From: Yponomeuta sedellus | Lineage: Eukaryota > Arthropoda > Insecta > Lepidoptera > Yponomeutidae | DNA length: 64,000 bases | Reading direction: 5' to 3' | NCBI GenBank assembly: GCA_934045075.1 | Contig: OW203747.1 | Location: 7,274,357 to 7,338,356 of the forward strand | Made by a program: the position numbers and the translations under genes | In this document: in pieces, positions 19,812 through 29,880 of the stretch | Layout of the letters: every line of letters starts with the position of its first letter | Position numbering within the stretch: position 1 is the stretch's first letter | The notes under the pieces: model-generated | What the model saw: only the letters and a program-made list of their open reading frames with translations | Told to the model about the DNA's origin: nothing | Databases searched by the model: none

Positions 19812-20168
19812 CAGTCTGTCAGCTTTTAGAATATACCTAGTGATCTAGAGTAGGCTTCGGTTTTCGCCGAGAGCACACGAGTGTAATATTACTTCCTGCT
19901 CTATATAAAACTTTTCTTAACTATTTTGAAAAGTTATGACAGATTAAGTGTCATATTAGTTCGGATATTTCTACTACACGAATATATCCGATTCTATCCG
20001 ATAGTAGCCGGATCCACTCCATACAAAGTTTGTCTAGAAGAGATCACTCTTAGCGATAAGACCACCAATCGTTTAACATTACTTAGATTTAAGAATCATG
20101 GTTGTAATATTATTTTGGTTGTGCAATAAAGTGTTTTCTATCTATCTATTCTAAAAGCTAACAGACTG
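19812..20168. mobile_element. TA-type MITE containing a LINE 3' end
   Basis: Terminus CAGTCTGTCAGC at the left (TA at 19810-19811) and GCTAACAGACTG at 20157-20168. The core is reversed relative to 57832-58057. About 140 bp (20012-20152) ending TGCAATAAAGTG and TCTATCTATCT is foreign and matches LINE 3' ends at 24985 and 40450. Confidence 0.8.
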
Positions 20169-20827
20169 AACATACGAATTTGGTTGCTAATTTGAGTTCA
20201 GTGTGGTTCTAGCTTAAGTTTCTTATCGTGTGCCTACAAATTAACAGGGCTGTAGCCTGTTGCTATCTGTCTTTGAAAGCAATAACAACGTTGGTACTTA
20301 CTTAATTAACTTCTCGTTACATAACATCGTCCGTAACACTTAAAATATTATCACAACAAATAAATGGAAGTTTTTGAGCTTAAGATAAAGTGCAGTATAC
20401 CTAAAACGACTCTACACGTGTTAGTGAAGTTCCAGGAAAATAATTGTTTCTTATAAGCGACAAAAACAAAACCAAATATCTTTATTAGTGTGAATTTGCA
20501 CAGAATGTATGTCATAGGTAACCAAACTGGCATAAATCTGCGCTATGGTTATCTGCTACAATTAGGAAAGAAAATATTGAATTACGATGTGGTTTAGCAT
20601 AAAATAAATTAATAATACAATGAATAATACAGCCCGAAGAAGAAGGAGAGGAATAAGGATACAGAACAAACAAATCAACATTAAGGCTACGCGCGCACGG
20701 TTACTTTTGTCACCGTGACTGTTTCGTCACTCCGTAGATATGTATGGAGATGAGCGAAATGACACCCAGTTGTGACGCCGTAACATACGCGCATCTCCAT
20801 ACACATCCACGGTGTTGATCAGAGATC

Positions 20828-21115
20828 AGGGTGAAATTTTTAGCCTCTAAATAGGTTTTTAAATTTGTCCTTAGCACGGGTTAGTGCATTAAAAATAAAA
20901 ATAGTATTATCATGTGGGTACAGCGATATCGTTCCGATGTAAAACCTAACTACAAAGTAGGTAGTCGGGGCTGTAAGTGATGCAATTTGCCAGATGTCGC
21001 TGCCTGTACGTAATACAGAGAATAGTGTAAAGAGGTTCGAAATTTCACTGATGCCGTTGAGTCGTCCATTGGCTCAATTGGAAGAGCGCTGGCACGGATA
21101 GCCAGAGTTTGCATT
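20828..21115 (+). repeat. tRNA-like units in direct tandem
   Basis: The end of one unit (TAGCCTCTAAATAGG to GTGCATTAAAAATAAAAATAG) is followed at about 20906 by the start of the next (ATTATCATGTGGGTACAGCG). The second is cut in its tRNA-like body by the TGCC microsatellite. Confidence 0.85.
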
Positions 21116-21116
21116 T

Positions 21117-21117
21117 G

Positions 21118-21168
<51 letters not shown>
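21117..21168 (+). repeat. TGCC microsatellite
   Basis: About 13 TGCC units directly joining a tRNA-like repeat and an inverted SINE end. Confidence 0.95.
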
Positions 21169-21169
<1 letters not shown>

Positions 21170-21430
21170 GCATGAGGCTGAGTGTGAGATTTCCACACTC
21201 AGCCTCATGCCATTGTACGTAGCAAGCGCTGAGGTGTGTTAACACTTCAGTCGCTAGGGTTTCCTCACAATGTTTTCCTTCAGGTTAGCGTGTGCAATTG
21301 CTACCATAACTTCACAAATGTACATAACTTAGAAAACAAAGTCATTGGTAGATGGCGAGATTCGAACCCTCCACCTCCCGATTGAGGTTACGTGGGTCCT
21401 TCCGCTACCATCATTGACGCTTACCTCTCA
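21168..21430 (-). repeat. tRNA-derived SINE with terminal hairpin
   Basis: Minus-strand SINE with a tRNA-like region near 21355-21425 and the GTACGTAGCAAGCGCTGAGG body shared with 27525-27800 and 58440-58675. At its distal end 21168-21186 and 21194-21212 form a perfect 19-bp stem. Confidence 0.75.
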
Positions 21431-21717
21431 CATTGGAAAAGTCGTGGTTACGAATCCTGGCATTTAGCAGTGACTTTGTGTTTTAAGTTACTTACCTATA
21501 TTTGTGAATGTCATCTGTGAACACGCCGGAAAATGAACAAAAGTCTGATAATGACCTAAAAATAATTGGCTATAATAACAAAGTAGGTAGGTAGATAATA
21601 AAGCAGTCTTTATTGCATAGCCAGAAAACAAACAGAAAAACAGGATGAACCAACCGAAAGAAAATTAGAAGGCACACCACTTGTTTATTATATTCTTTTT
21701 TTACAAATAAAGGTAGA

Positions 21718-22258
21718 AACCTAACTGCAAACTAAGGTACGCGGGGCTGCAAGTGATGCAAATTACTTCAGCCAGCTGTTGCTGCCTGAACGTAATACAG
21801 AGAGTATTGTAAAGAGGTTCGAAATTTCACTGATGCCGGTAAGTCGCCATTTTCTCAGTTGGGAGAGCGCTGACACCGTTAGCCAGAGGTTGCGGGTTCG
21901 AGTCCCGGCATGGGTGGAATTCTTAGCCTCTAAATAGGTTTTTAAAATTGTCCTTACCACGGGTTAGTGCATTAACAAAAAAATAACATTATCATGTGGG
22001 TACAGCGATATAATTTTGATGTAAAAACCTAACTGCAAAGTAAGGTACTCGGGGCTGCAAGTGATGCAAGTTACTTAAGCCTGATGTTGCTACCTCTACG
22101 TAACACAGAGAGTATTGTAAAGAGGTTCGAAATTTCACTGATGCTGGTTAGTCGCCCATTGGCTCAGTTGGGAGAGCGCTGGCACGGTTAGCCAGAGGTC
22201 GCGGGTTCGAGTCCCGGGATGGGTGGAATTTTTAGCCTCTAAATAGGTTTTTAAAACC
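21718..22258 (+). repeat. two tRNA-like units in direct tandem
   Basis: Unit 1 covers 21718-21987 and unit 2 21988-22258, with a period of about 305 bp judged by the repeated GGGGCTGCAAGTGATGCAA. Both carry A box (CTCAGTTGGGAGAGCG) and B box GGTTCGAGTCC. The junction is GTGCATTAACAAAAAAATAA then CATTATCATGTGGG. Confidence 0.9.
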
Positions 22259-22600
22259 ACTTATTTATGTCCTCGGCCATACTCGTCCAGCCGCTGCCAT
22301 CAATCTGCCTCAGATCGCCGGTTCAGTATTGTGATTGCCAAATTGTGATTGTTATAACATAAAGGATTTTGAAGCCTTTGTCGCACAAAGTGTACTTGAC
22401 ACATGTTTTGAACTGCGTTTTAGGCGAGCTTAAAATATCTTCAAAGAATTGAAAATAATATCTTCAAGGAATTGAAATAAATTTTTCTATATATTTCAAA
22501 GTATTTGGGAACTATTTGTCAATATCCATTGTTTTATAAAAATTTGTCATCGCAGACTAATTTCCTACGTTTTCTGTCTGTTGTTATATTATCTGTTGTA

Positions 22601-22847
22601 CAGTCTATTTATTCTTAATTGTCCAATTTAGTAAACAAGATTCTAACCTTAAAATTGACATTAGATGCCTAAACTAGACATTTTCTCGCAAATTCATGAA
22701 CTATGTTTATAAAATTGGCAGCGTGTTATCTAAAAGAGTGATCCAAGTTACTTAATTTATGGAAATATGGCAGTTTTGGACCAAAAAGTTACAGTTTACG
22801 GGTAGAATCTTGTTTACTAAATTGGACAAGTAAGAATAAATAGACTG
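22601..22847. mobile_element. Tc1/mariner-type MITE
   Basis: 247 bp with inverted ends of about 48 bp (CAGTCTATTTATTCTTA, TTGTCCAATTTAG, AAACAAGATTCTA) and TA on both sides (22599-22600, 22848-22849). No coding capacity. Confidence 0.9.
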
Positions 22848-22849
22848 TA

Positions 22850-23440
22850 GGAGACAGTATCTTGGGGGTCTAAACATATGCTCCAAGTATGCAATTTTTC
22901 TCCTTCCTGTGGTATTCCAAAGCTCGCGCATTTTGCGGGCTTAGTTATAAAAATACGATATTAAATCGCTGCTAAGCAATTGGTCTTACTGACGTACTCC
23001 AAACGTAATGTAACTCCTCTAGGCTCTACCTACACTGCGACTAGCATTTTATTTCTCATTGCCCTCAAATGGGTCAAATATTTAAATTTTTCGGTGGTGA
23101 GCTTCTTAATAATAATAATAATCACGTCAACACAACACAATCACTCATTAAATGTCAGAATTCTACGGAATAAAAAATCAGAGTTTAGTTGTAGTTTATT
23201 GATTTTATCTTCACTTCACACTGTTCACTGAAATAAATATTTACTTATTTAGTAAGGAATGGTGGAAAAATGAATAAAACAGTCAAAAGAAAACAATATA
23301 TTATACATAATATATTAATGTTTTACTTAGCGTTTTAACGTACAAAATTAAACTTGCGATTCTAACAAGCACTTCTCTACAAACGTGAGCATCTGATAAC
23401 AAAATAAGTTGTATAAATGATAGATAAATGATCTCCCACA
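22850..23440. other. 3' flank of the second propeller gene
   Basis: AT-rich with no supported gene. An (AAT)n run occurs near 23110, and AATAAA-like hexamers suggest that the minus-strand transcript ends within 23270-23440. Confidence 0.35.
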
Positions 23441-23448
23441 ATCCTCTC

Positions 23449-24330
23449 CTAAGCCTTTGTGCATGGATTTTCGTTGTAGTGCTCAAATTTCTTTATAGCT
23501 TCTTCAATACCAATATACATGTTGTTAACATCATCGATAGCGAACGTGTTAGATACGCGTAGTCCAAATGACCCCCAATATGTCGCAGACGCCCCATTAC
23601 CATCCACGTGATATAAATGGCTATCCCCGTCCATCGCAAAGACCTCATTGTCCTTATTCATGTAAAAATCAAAGAGCTTGTTACTTGGTAGCCCCTCGAT
23701 TTTCTTGGGTACTGTCTGCCCAGCCTGCAAAACGTATGCAGTTTCCATGTCAGTGAAAATGAGGTTGCCCTCAGCATCAACAGTGATAGCGCGACCGTAC
23801 GGTACGGCTGTGACGTTTTCAATATTCTTGCCGTCCTGTGTGATTTTGTGAACGTCGTACTTCGGGAACGTTGCTATGTACATGACGCTTCCGTCTTTCG
23901 TTAGACTGATGTCCATAACATCCGCTCCCGATGCCGCATATAGCTCTGTAGAACCATCCTCCTTCTGCTTGTGAACACCGTTGTCAGTGGCGAAGTATAC
24001 GATATTGTTTGTGTTGTCTATAGTGGTGGATTGTCCTTTGGCTACATTTGTCTTCTTTTCTAGGCCAGTCTGCTTGCTTATGACGTACACTTCTAGATCA
24101 TCATCGGCGTTTAAAAGTGTGTAGTAGATGTCTCCAGATTTCCAATGGATTTGCATGTCATCCGGGATGCCAGAAATGTTCCTTGCTTCGCCAGGGAGGA
24201 AATAATGACCGTGGAGTTCAAGGAGATTAGCGCATCGTTGCTGCATTTCGTCCGTTGATAGTGGTGTGTTTATTGGGTCTGCTAAGACGGTTTGCAGAAT
24301 TAAAACTATTAGCAGATCGAGAAACGCCAT
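23449..24330 (-). CDS. ommochrome-binding-protein-like secreted beta-propeller, second copy
   Basis: 293 residues, ATG at 24330 (MAFLDLLIVLILQTVLA signal peptide), stop at 23449. Six strand blocks align with the paralogue: near 59-72, 102-120, 142-162, 180-199, 221-241 and 261-283. Cysteines are again only two, 33 and 290, one per end. Sequons at N51 (NIS) and N172 (NVT) differ in position from the paralogue, suggesting surface change on a fixed core. Best conserved is residues 82-140 (VYVISKQTGLEKK and KQKEDGSTELYAASG). Open and undamaged, presumably functional. TTCCTAATTCCAG before ATG resembles an acceptor, so a 5' non-coding exon may exist upstream. Family naming rests on the blade pattern; a general NHL/SMP-30-like secreted protein is the alternative. 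Confidence 0.8.
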   Translation of the reverse strand: MAFLDLLIVLILQTVLADPINTPLSTDEMQQRCANLLELHGHYFLPGEARNISGIPDDMQIHWKSGDIYYTLLNADDDLEVYVISKQTGLEKKTNVAKGQSTTIDNTNNIVYFATDNGVHKQKEDGSTELYAASGADVMDISLTKDGSVMYIATFPKYDVHKITQDGKNIENVTAVPYGRAITVDAEGNLIFTDMETAYVLQAGQTVPKKIEGLPSNKLFDFYMNKDNEVFAMDGDSHLYHVDGNGASATYWGSFGLRVSNTFAIDDVNNMYIGIEEAIKKFEHYNENPCTKA

Positions 24331-24980
24331 CTGGAATTAGGAAATTAAATTAACATCGTTTTTATTTCAGTGTGAAGGGATTTTATTTTGCTGAATCGTG
24401 AAAAGACATGAAAACATACAATTAGTGCAAATTTAGCTAGAGTAATCAGTTTAAGCCACGGGGGGCTTAGGGGGAATATTAATAAAGGGAATTCCAGAAT
24501 CAGTTTCTTCGCAATCCTCTACATTTTCTTTTTCATTATACGTTTACTTGAAAATATTCTCTTTTTCTGTCGCTTAATCTTCTAATAGAACTAAATAAAC
24601 CACAAGTTATTCCATGTTTTTGTTTAGTTTTTTTTTATGAGTAATAAGACATCAATAAAATGAGTTATAAAACCTCAATACAATTACTTCATATACTCGT
24701 ACCAGCGCACTTAAAACCGACCAAGATGTTTAATTATTTGCAATCCTCTAAAACGCAAAATAAAGGTACACCAATTGTAGAATTTCTTTTCTACGTTTTA
24801 AACTATCCTATTTATTGTCTCAGTGCTGATCTAAGGCCTATCCTGTATTTTATGTGGAGGATACGTCATATTTACGGAGATTTACACCATTGACCCGCCA
24901 CGCTTGTCAAGTAGATGTTAACTTATATTTTCTTAAAAAATATTTTACAATTGCTAGGAAATTACAAACAAGTTAAGTCC
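24331..24980. other. 5' flank of the second propeller gene
   Basis: No clear TATA arrangement like the one at 7131 was found, and I saw no alignment with the other two promoters. The rest is AT-rich without supported coding sequence. Confidence 0.35.
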
Positions 24981-24984
24981 TATG

Positions 24985-25062
24985 TATATAAATTGTATTA
25001 AATGGTTGTAATATTTTTCTGGTTGTGCAATAAAGTGTTCTCTATCTATCTATCTAAATATA
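24985..25062 (+). mobile_element. LINE 3' tail
   Basis: GGTTGTAATATTTTTCTGG, TGCAATAAAGTGTTC and (TATC)n match the tail nested in the MITE at 20012-20152. It contains a polyadenylation signal. Confidence 0.65.
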
Positions 25063-25546
25063 AATTAATTTACCTTATTAATACACATCTTCAAATTAGC
25101 AATGCGATCAACTTTTCTCACAGACTTGCTTGTTAAGTCCTATCATACCCTTGACTGCGCTGATAGTCATGACCTTTCCACTTTTATACCTAGGACTTAT
25201 CGATGAAGTATATTTTAAAGGTTAGTAAATAACTTAGGATCGTGCCTGATAAGGCGATTTTCACACAAACTAACTATGATTACAATTTTCAAACGACATC
25301 GCATCGCAAATAGAACACCCATTCACCCATTCCGGTAGGCAAAGGGAACTATACCCATACAGCCAGTCTTCAGTAGGATGTTTTTATTGATATGAATTGA
25401 AAATGAAATATAATGAAATGAAATGAAACCTAAACTAACTCATTCAATCAAATCATCTCATCAATCATGGTTTTTTCCGTACGCGCAGCGTGTGGCATAA
25501 ATTTTATGCCACACCTGGCAATAAAGTGGCTTTTTCCGCACGCTGC

Positions 25547-25730
25547 ACGTAATGGCAGTCGTTAAGCCATGTCAGAGGCCTTATAGGCGGCTTGATATAT
25601 AACCACTGCCACTATCTTACAATCCTCCACCAACAAGGACTTGGCCTCTATGGTGGAGTACGGCCTGACCTTATTGCAATGCAGGAAGAGACCCGTGCCC
25701 CAGCAGTGGGGTCATACAGGGTTGCAATCG
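25547..25730 (+). repeat. 5S-derived SINE, 3' half
   Basis: From GTAATGGCAGTCGTTAAGCC to GTGGGGTCATACAGGG; head absent. Preceded by a small GTGTGGCATAAA/complement hairpin at about 25489-25515. Confidence 0.75.
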
Positions 25731-25969
25731 AGCTAGAATGCTTTAGAATCCTAGAGGGTAGGCTGGAAGGGCTTTTAGTGAAATAAGCCATGTACACTTT
25801 TTTTGTTTTCTAATGTTGTGTTTTCTGTATGATTTTTATGTGCGCAAATATTTTATAACTCAATGCTAGCTAAGCCCCCGTTTATTTCATAAGCTTTTAT
25901 TTGTCAGATATTGTATGGAATCAGGGGTTTCTTTGTTTAAATCCATTTTCATTTTCTCACACAGGGCGC

Positions 25970-26235
25970 ATTTTCTCACACAGGTATTGGTGTCGGTGGT
26001 GGTGTGTTCGTGTCTTGTTTCTGCTTGAAAAAGTGGGACAGAGGGCGGTGCATCAACTACCAGCATGGTGCTTGTGGGATTTTTGGCGGAAAAAACCCAG
26101 CTCTTAGATGTTTCATGTTTGTGATGTCGTTGTGTCTGGTTCCCATGACACAGGGTATCCTAGTGTGGGGCCAGAAGCAATGTATGTGCCTGTATGTAAA
26201 TGTTATGTTATGTTAATTTAGCAAAGTAATTTTCA
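25970..26235 (+). repeat. dispersed repeat, copy 1, with insertion
   Basis: GTATTGGTGTCGGTGGTGG, AAAAAGTGGGACAGAG and TTTAGCAAAGTAATTTTC match 42675-42812. About 125 bp between TTTTTGGCGGA and TTTAGCAAAG is extra here and ends in TTATGTTATGTTA, like a LINE tail. Confidence 0.6.
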
Positions 26236-26239
26236 CATT

Positions 26240-27520
26240 TAAATGCTATTATTTGTTACAAAAATTGGCTAGTATGCTCATCACACGTTACATGAATCCT
26301 CAAATATATCAGCAACTTTAGGAACAGACGGTGTTAATTTCAGTTTAACGTTACAGATCTTGCTAGAGACTTATCGATTCTTGTTTATCAACCTGTTGTT
26401 TACTGGGTCGAGGGCTGTCAGGATTTTACTAGAACTCCGATAAGTCTGCTAATTTACGTTAGTTTCTAGTTTTGGAAAGAGTTTGATCATCGTGATAAAA
26501 TATTATTTCGTGCAAGTTGCAGGAAATTAGAAAACGCAGTTAGAAGACGTTGTTTTAAATTCTGGTGAACGTTTTGATTGATTATTTATCTCTGATTTTT
26601 TGTTTTTGATTACCAAACTTAATCTGTATCATAATATTGTTACGCTCAATAAATTCAATTTTTTTTTTATTTGCTTTCTCAACTTTTAATACGAAATTCG
26701 CTAAAAATCACGTGAAACATTCGTAAAACTCCATACTTACTCGGACAGCGCCTGAAATTTGATTTCAGCCATTGTGCCATTCAAGGAGACGGGGAGGCAC
26801 TCGTCAGGAATCAAGGCTGTTTCGTAAGCCTTCCAACGATTTAGTTCTTATCTTATCTTCAAAATCGTGTTTTTCAAGTGTACAATAAAGAATATTCTAA
26901 TATTCTTTATTGTACACTGGAAAAACAACAAATACAAAATGATAACAAATAAATATAGTTCAATTGGAGGCCATACTGCTAAAAGCAATTTCTTCCAGAC
27001 AACCTTACGGTGCTGAAAGTTGCTGAAAGAAATTAGAAAGACGGGTAGCTAGTGCTAGTGCACCTCTCAAATTAAACTCCAACTCGATTAAACTTTTTTT
27101 TCTTACAAGTAGAACCACTCTTTTCCAGAGGTTACTAGGAAACATTTATTGTGGTATGTGGGATATTTGTTACCATTCTCTGTATCGTTGCAATAGTAGT
27201 TTTCTAAATCCTTTTTCCAACACAAGGCCGGCCATGTTAACCCTACGATAGTGGAGTGGCTCACACGCGATTTATGTCTAAACCGATTATTTCAGGAGGC
27301 AACTTTTGGGCCGATAACTCGGCCCACAAAAATTTCGGCCGCTTGGTGAAAATTAAGGTGTAGATTTAAGTATTCCATTTTGTTAGTGTCGAGTGGTGGA
27401 AGGATTTGCTAATCAGCGTGAGGGACTTGTTTATACTGACCATGGTGCACTAGACGTACGGACAGGTGCACTAACAAGTATGCACTCTTATCTTGTACCT
27501 TGTCAAAGTCAAAATAGTCA
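26240..27520. other. non-coding, mostly unique
   Basis: No supported gene. The only marked structure is the hairpin at 26877-26918, listed separately. Confidence 0.4.
26877..26918. repeat. perfect 20-bp hairpin with paired AATAAA
   Basis: Exact complementary arms around CT, each containing TACAATAAAG; looks like two LINE 3' tails joined tail to tail. Confidence 0.9.
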
Positions 27521-27524
27521 ATTT

Positions 27525-27800
27525 CTCACACCTAAGGCTGGTTAGTTAGTTAGATCTGAGATTTCCGCACTTAGTCTCATAGTTGGGCCATTGTACGTAG
27601 CAAGCGCTGAGGTACGCTAACACCTCAGAAACTAAGGTTTCCTTACGATGTGTTCCTTCACTGTCAGCGAGTAGTATTGCTACTATAATTTCACAAATGA
27701 ACAACACTTAAAATACAGTCATTGGTACATGCTGGGGTTCGAACCCACGACCTCCCGATTGAGAAGCCGGCTTTCTACACCGCTCTGCTACTACCGCTCG
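27525..27800 (-). repeat. tRNA-derived SINE
   Basis: On the minus strand a tRNA-like head (27725-27795, B-box-like GGTTCGAAC, GGAGGTCGTGG) is followed by TCATTTGTGAAATTATAG, AGCGCTGAGG and a TGAGACTAAGTGCGG end. Relative of 21168-21430. Confidence 0.75.
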
Positions 27801-28065
27801 CTGACACCCAAGACTACAAGAGATTAATGTGACAAGGTTCTAACGTATTTATTAAATGTTAGTTTACGCAGGTGTACGAGCTGAGTGTGTAAGTCGTTCA
27901 GAGAGAGTCATGTTTATGCACCTCATGCACCTCGTGTAATTATACAACAATGATTTCCGTGATCATTGTTCAAATAATTATAAAAAGAACAAAAACTTCC
28001 TAGTAGTATTTTTTTCTTTTTAATCAATCTATAACATTAATCTATACATATAAAATTCAAAGTCC

Positions 28066-28120
28066 TGACTGACTGACTGACTGACTGACTGACTGACTGA
28101 CTGACTGACTGACTGACTGA

Positions 28121-28181
<61 letters not shown>

Positions 28182-28192
28182 TGACTGACTCA
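28066..28192 (+). repeat. GACT then GGCT microsatellite
   Basis: About 15 GACT units pass into about 14 GGCT units, then back to GACT. It expands the CTGACTGACTCACTCATC motif that starts each internal repeat of this element. Confidence 0.95.
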
Positions 28193-29788
28193 CTCATCAA
28201 CGCCCAGCCCCGGCCGTTAGACCTACGAAGCTGAAATTTTGCACAGGGCAAAATTTTAGCAAGGAATAAGAAAGGATAATGTTAGCAAGGAATAAGAAAG
28301 GATTTTTTGAAATTCAACCCCTAAGGGGGCGAAAAGGGTTGCCAAAATTTGTATGGGAGGTATAAAAAATGTTGTCTTATTTTCTTGAAACTTAAAATAC
28401 ATGCTCTTCAACACAATTGATTGAACACGTATTTCACCGTTTTTTTCTAAATTTAACACTTAAGGGAGTAAACGGGGTTGCAAAATTTTGATCTCCTGAC
28501 TGACTCACTCATCAACGCCCAGCCCAAGCCATTGGACCTACGAAGCTGAAATTTTGCACAAAGGGTCTGTATATAATGTAGGCAAGGAATAAGATAGATT
28601 TTTTTAAATTCAACCCCTAAGAGGGCGAAAAAGGTTGCCAAAATTTGTATGGGAGGTATAAAGAATGGTGTCTTATTTTCTTGAAACTTAAAGTACATGC
28701 TCTTCAACACAATTGATTGAACACGTATTTCACCGTTTTTTTCTAAATTTAACCCTTAAGGGAGTAAACGGGGTTGCAAAATTTTGTTCTTCTGACTGAC
28801 TCACTCAACAACGCCAAGCCCTTGGACCTAGGAAGCTACAATTTTGCATAAAAAAACCGTATATAATGTAGGTAAGGAATATAACAGGATTTTTTGACCC
28901 CTATTAATTCAACCCCTATAGGGGCGAACGGGGTTGCCACAAATATGTATGAGAAGTACCTATAAAGAATGTTGTCCAATTTTCTTGAAACGTAAAAACC
29001 ATGCTGTTCAATACAATTGATTGAACCTGTGTTTCACCGTTTTTTCTAAATTTAACCCTTAAGGTAGTGAAAGAGGTTGCACAATTTTGTTCTTTAAATC
29101 TTTTCCAAAATTGGACCTAGGAAGCTGAAATTTTGCAGAAAGGGTCTATGTATAATCGAGACAAGAAAAGAGACCGGTTTTTTTTTTAATCAGCCCTTAA
29201 GGGGGTGAAAAGGGTAGGCAAAAGTTGTGTGGGAAGTATAACGAATGTTGACTAATTTTCTTGAAACTTAAAATAAATGCTCTTCAACACAATTAGGGAA
29301 GGAAACTTTTTATGATAGCTGTATTTTAAATTTTTTCCTGACATTAGACGTAATTTTAAGAAACTAATTTCGTTTTTTTCCGATTAATTAAGTTTATCAC
29401 TATAAAATAATTTTTTGAAATATTTAAATTTGTGACGTCATACGGCGGCCCAGCTGTCTAGTGTCACGCGATTGCGTTAGCATGTGAGTGAGTCAAAGTC
29501 AGGAGTCTGTGAATACTGTCAAAAAAGCCACAGACTATGCAAAAAGTCGAGAGACGGCATATGTTTGTTGCACAGATTATAATTGTTGTCACTGCGTAGG
29601 TACGTTGTTCGGTTCGAAAATTTTTACCGATGATTTTGCGCTTTGCTACCTTGGACACCGATAGATTAAGAACTTGCATTTGACCTGGCTATTCAATTCA
29701 CGGACTTCAGTTACTGTATCACTCGACGACCTCTGCACCACTGCGTTCTGGACTTCCCGTTTCGTGAACATAACAAGTACCGGTAATA

Positions 29789-29880
29789 TGAATCGTGGGT
29801 TCTCCTCTAGATGCTTTGTGCCGTCTTGCCCTAACACCACAACTAACAGGCGTGATAAAATATTCAGTGTCCAGGGCGTA
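29789..29880 (+). pseudogene. possible THAP zinc-finger N-terminal fragment
   Basis: From ATG at 29789 the frame reads RCFVPSCPNTTTNRRDKIF about 8 residues in, resembling the start of THAP domains (C-x2-4-C, then a basic stretch and a KIF-S-V-P strand). The expected proline is replaced after FSV and no later C-x2-H pair is seen, so the domain is incomplete. THAP domains occur in P-superfamily transposases and host genes. It lies inside the Helitron-like element and could be a captured exon or the remnant of another transposon. Confidence 0.35.

Noticed and set aside
20950..21245. Glycine-arginine-glutamine-alanine repeat frames
   Set aside because: Produced by the TGCC microsatellite.
28057..28251. 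Serine-glutamine-proline-rich frame on the minus strand
   Set aside because: Produced by the GACT/GGCT microsatellite.
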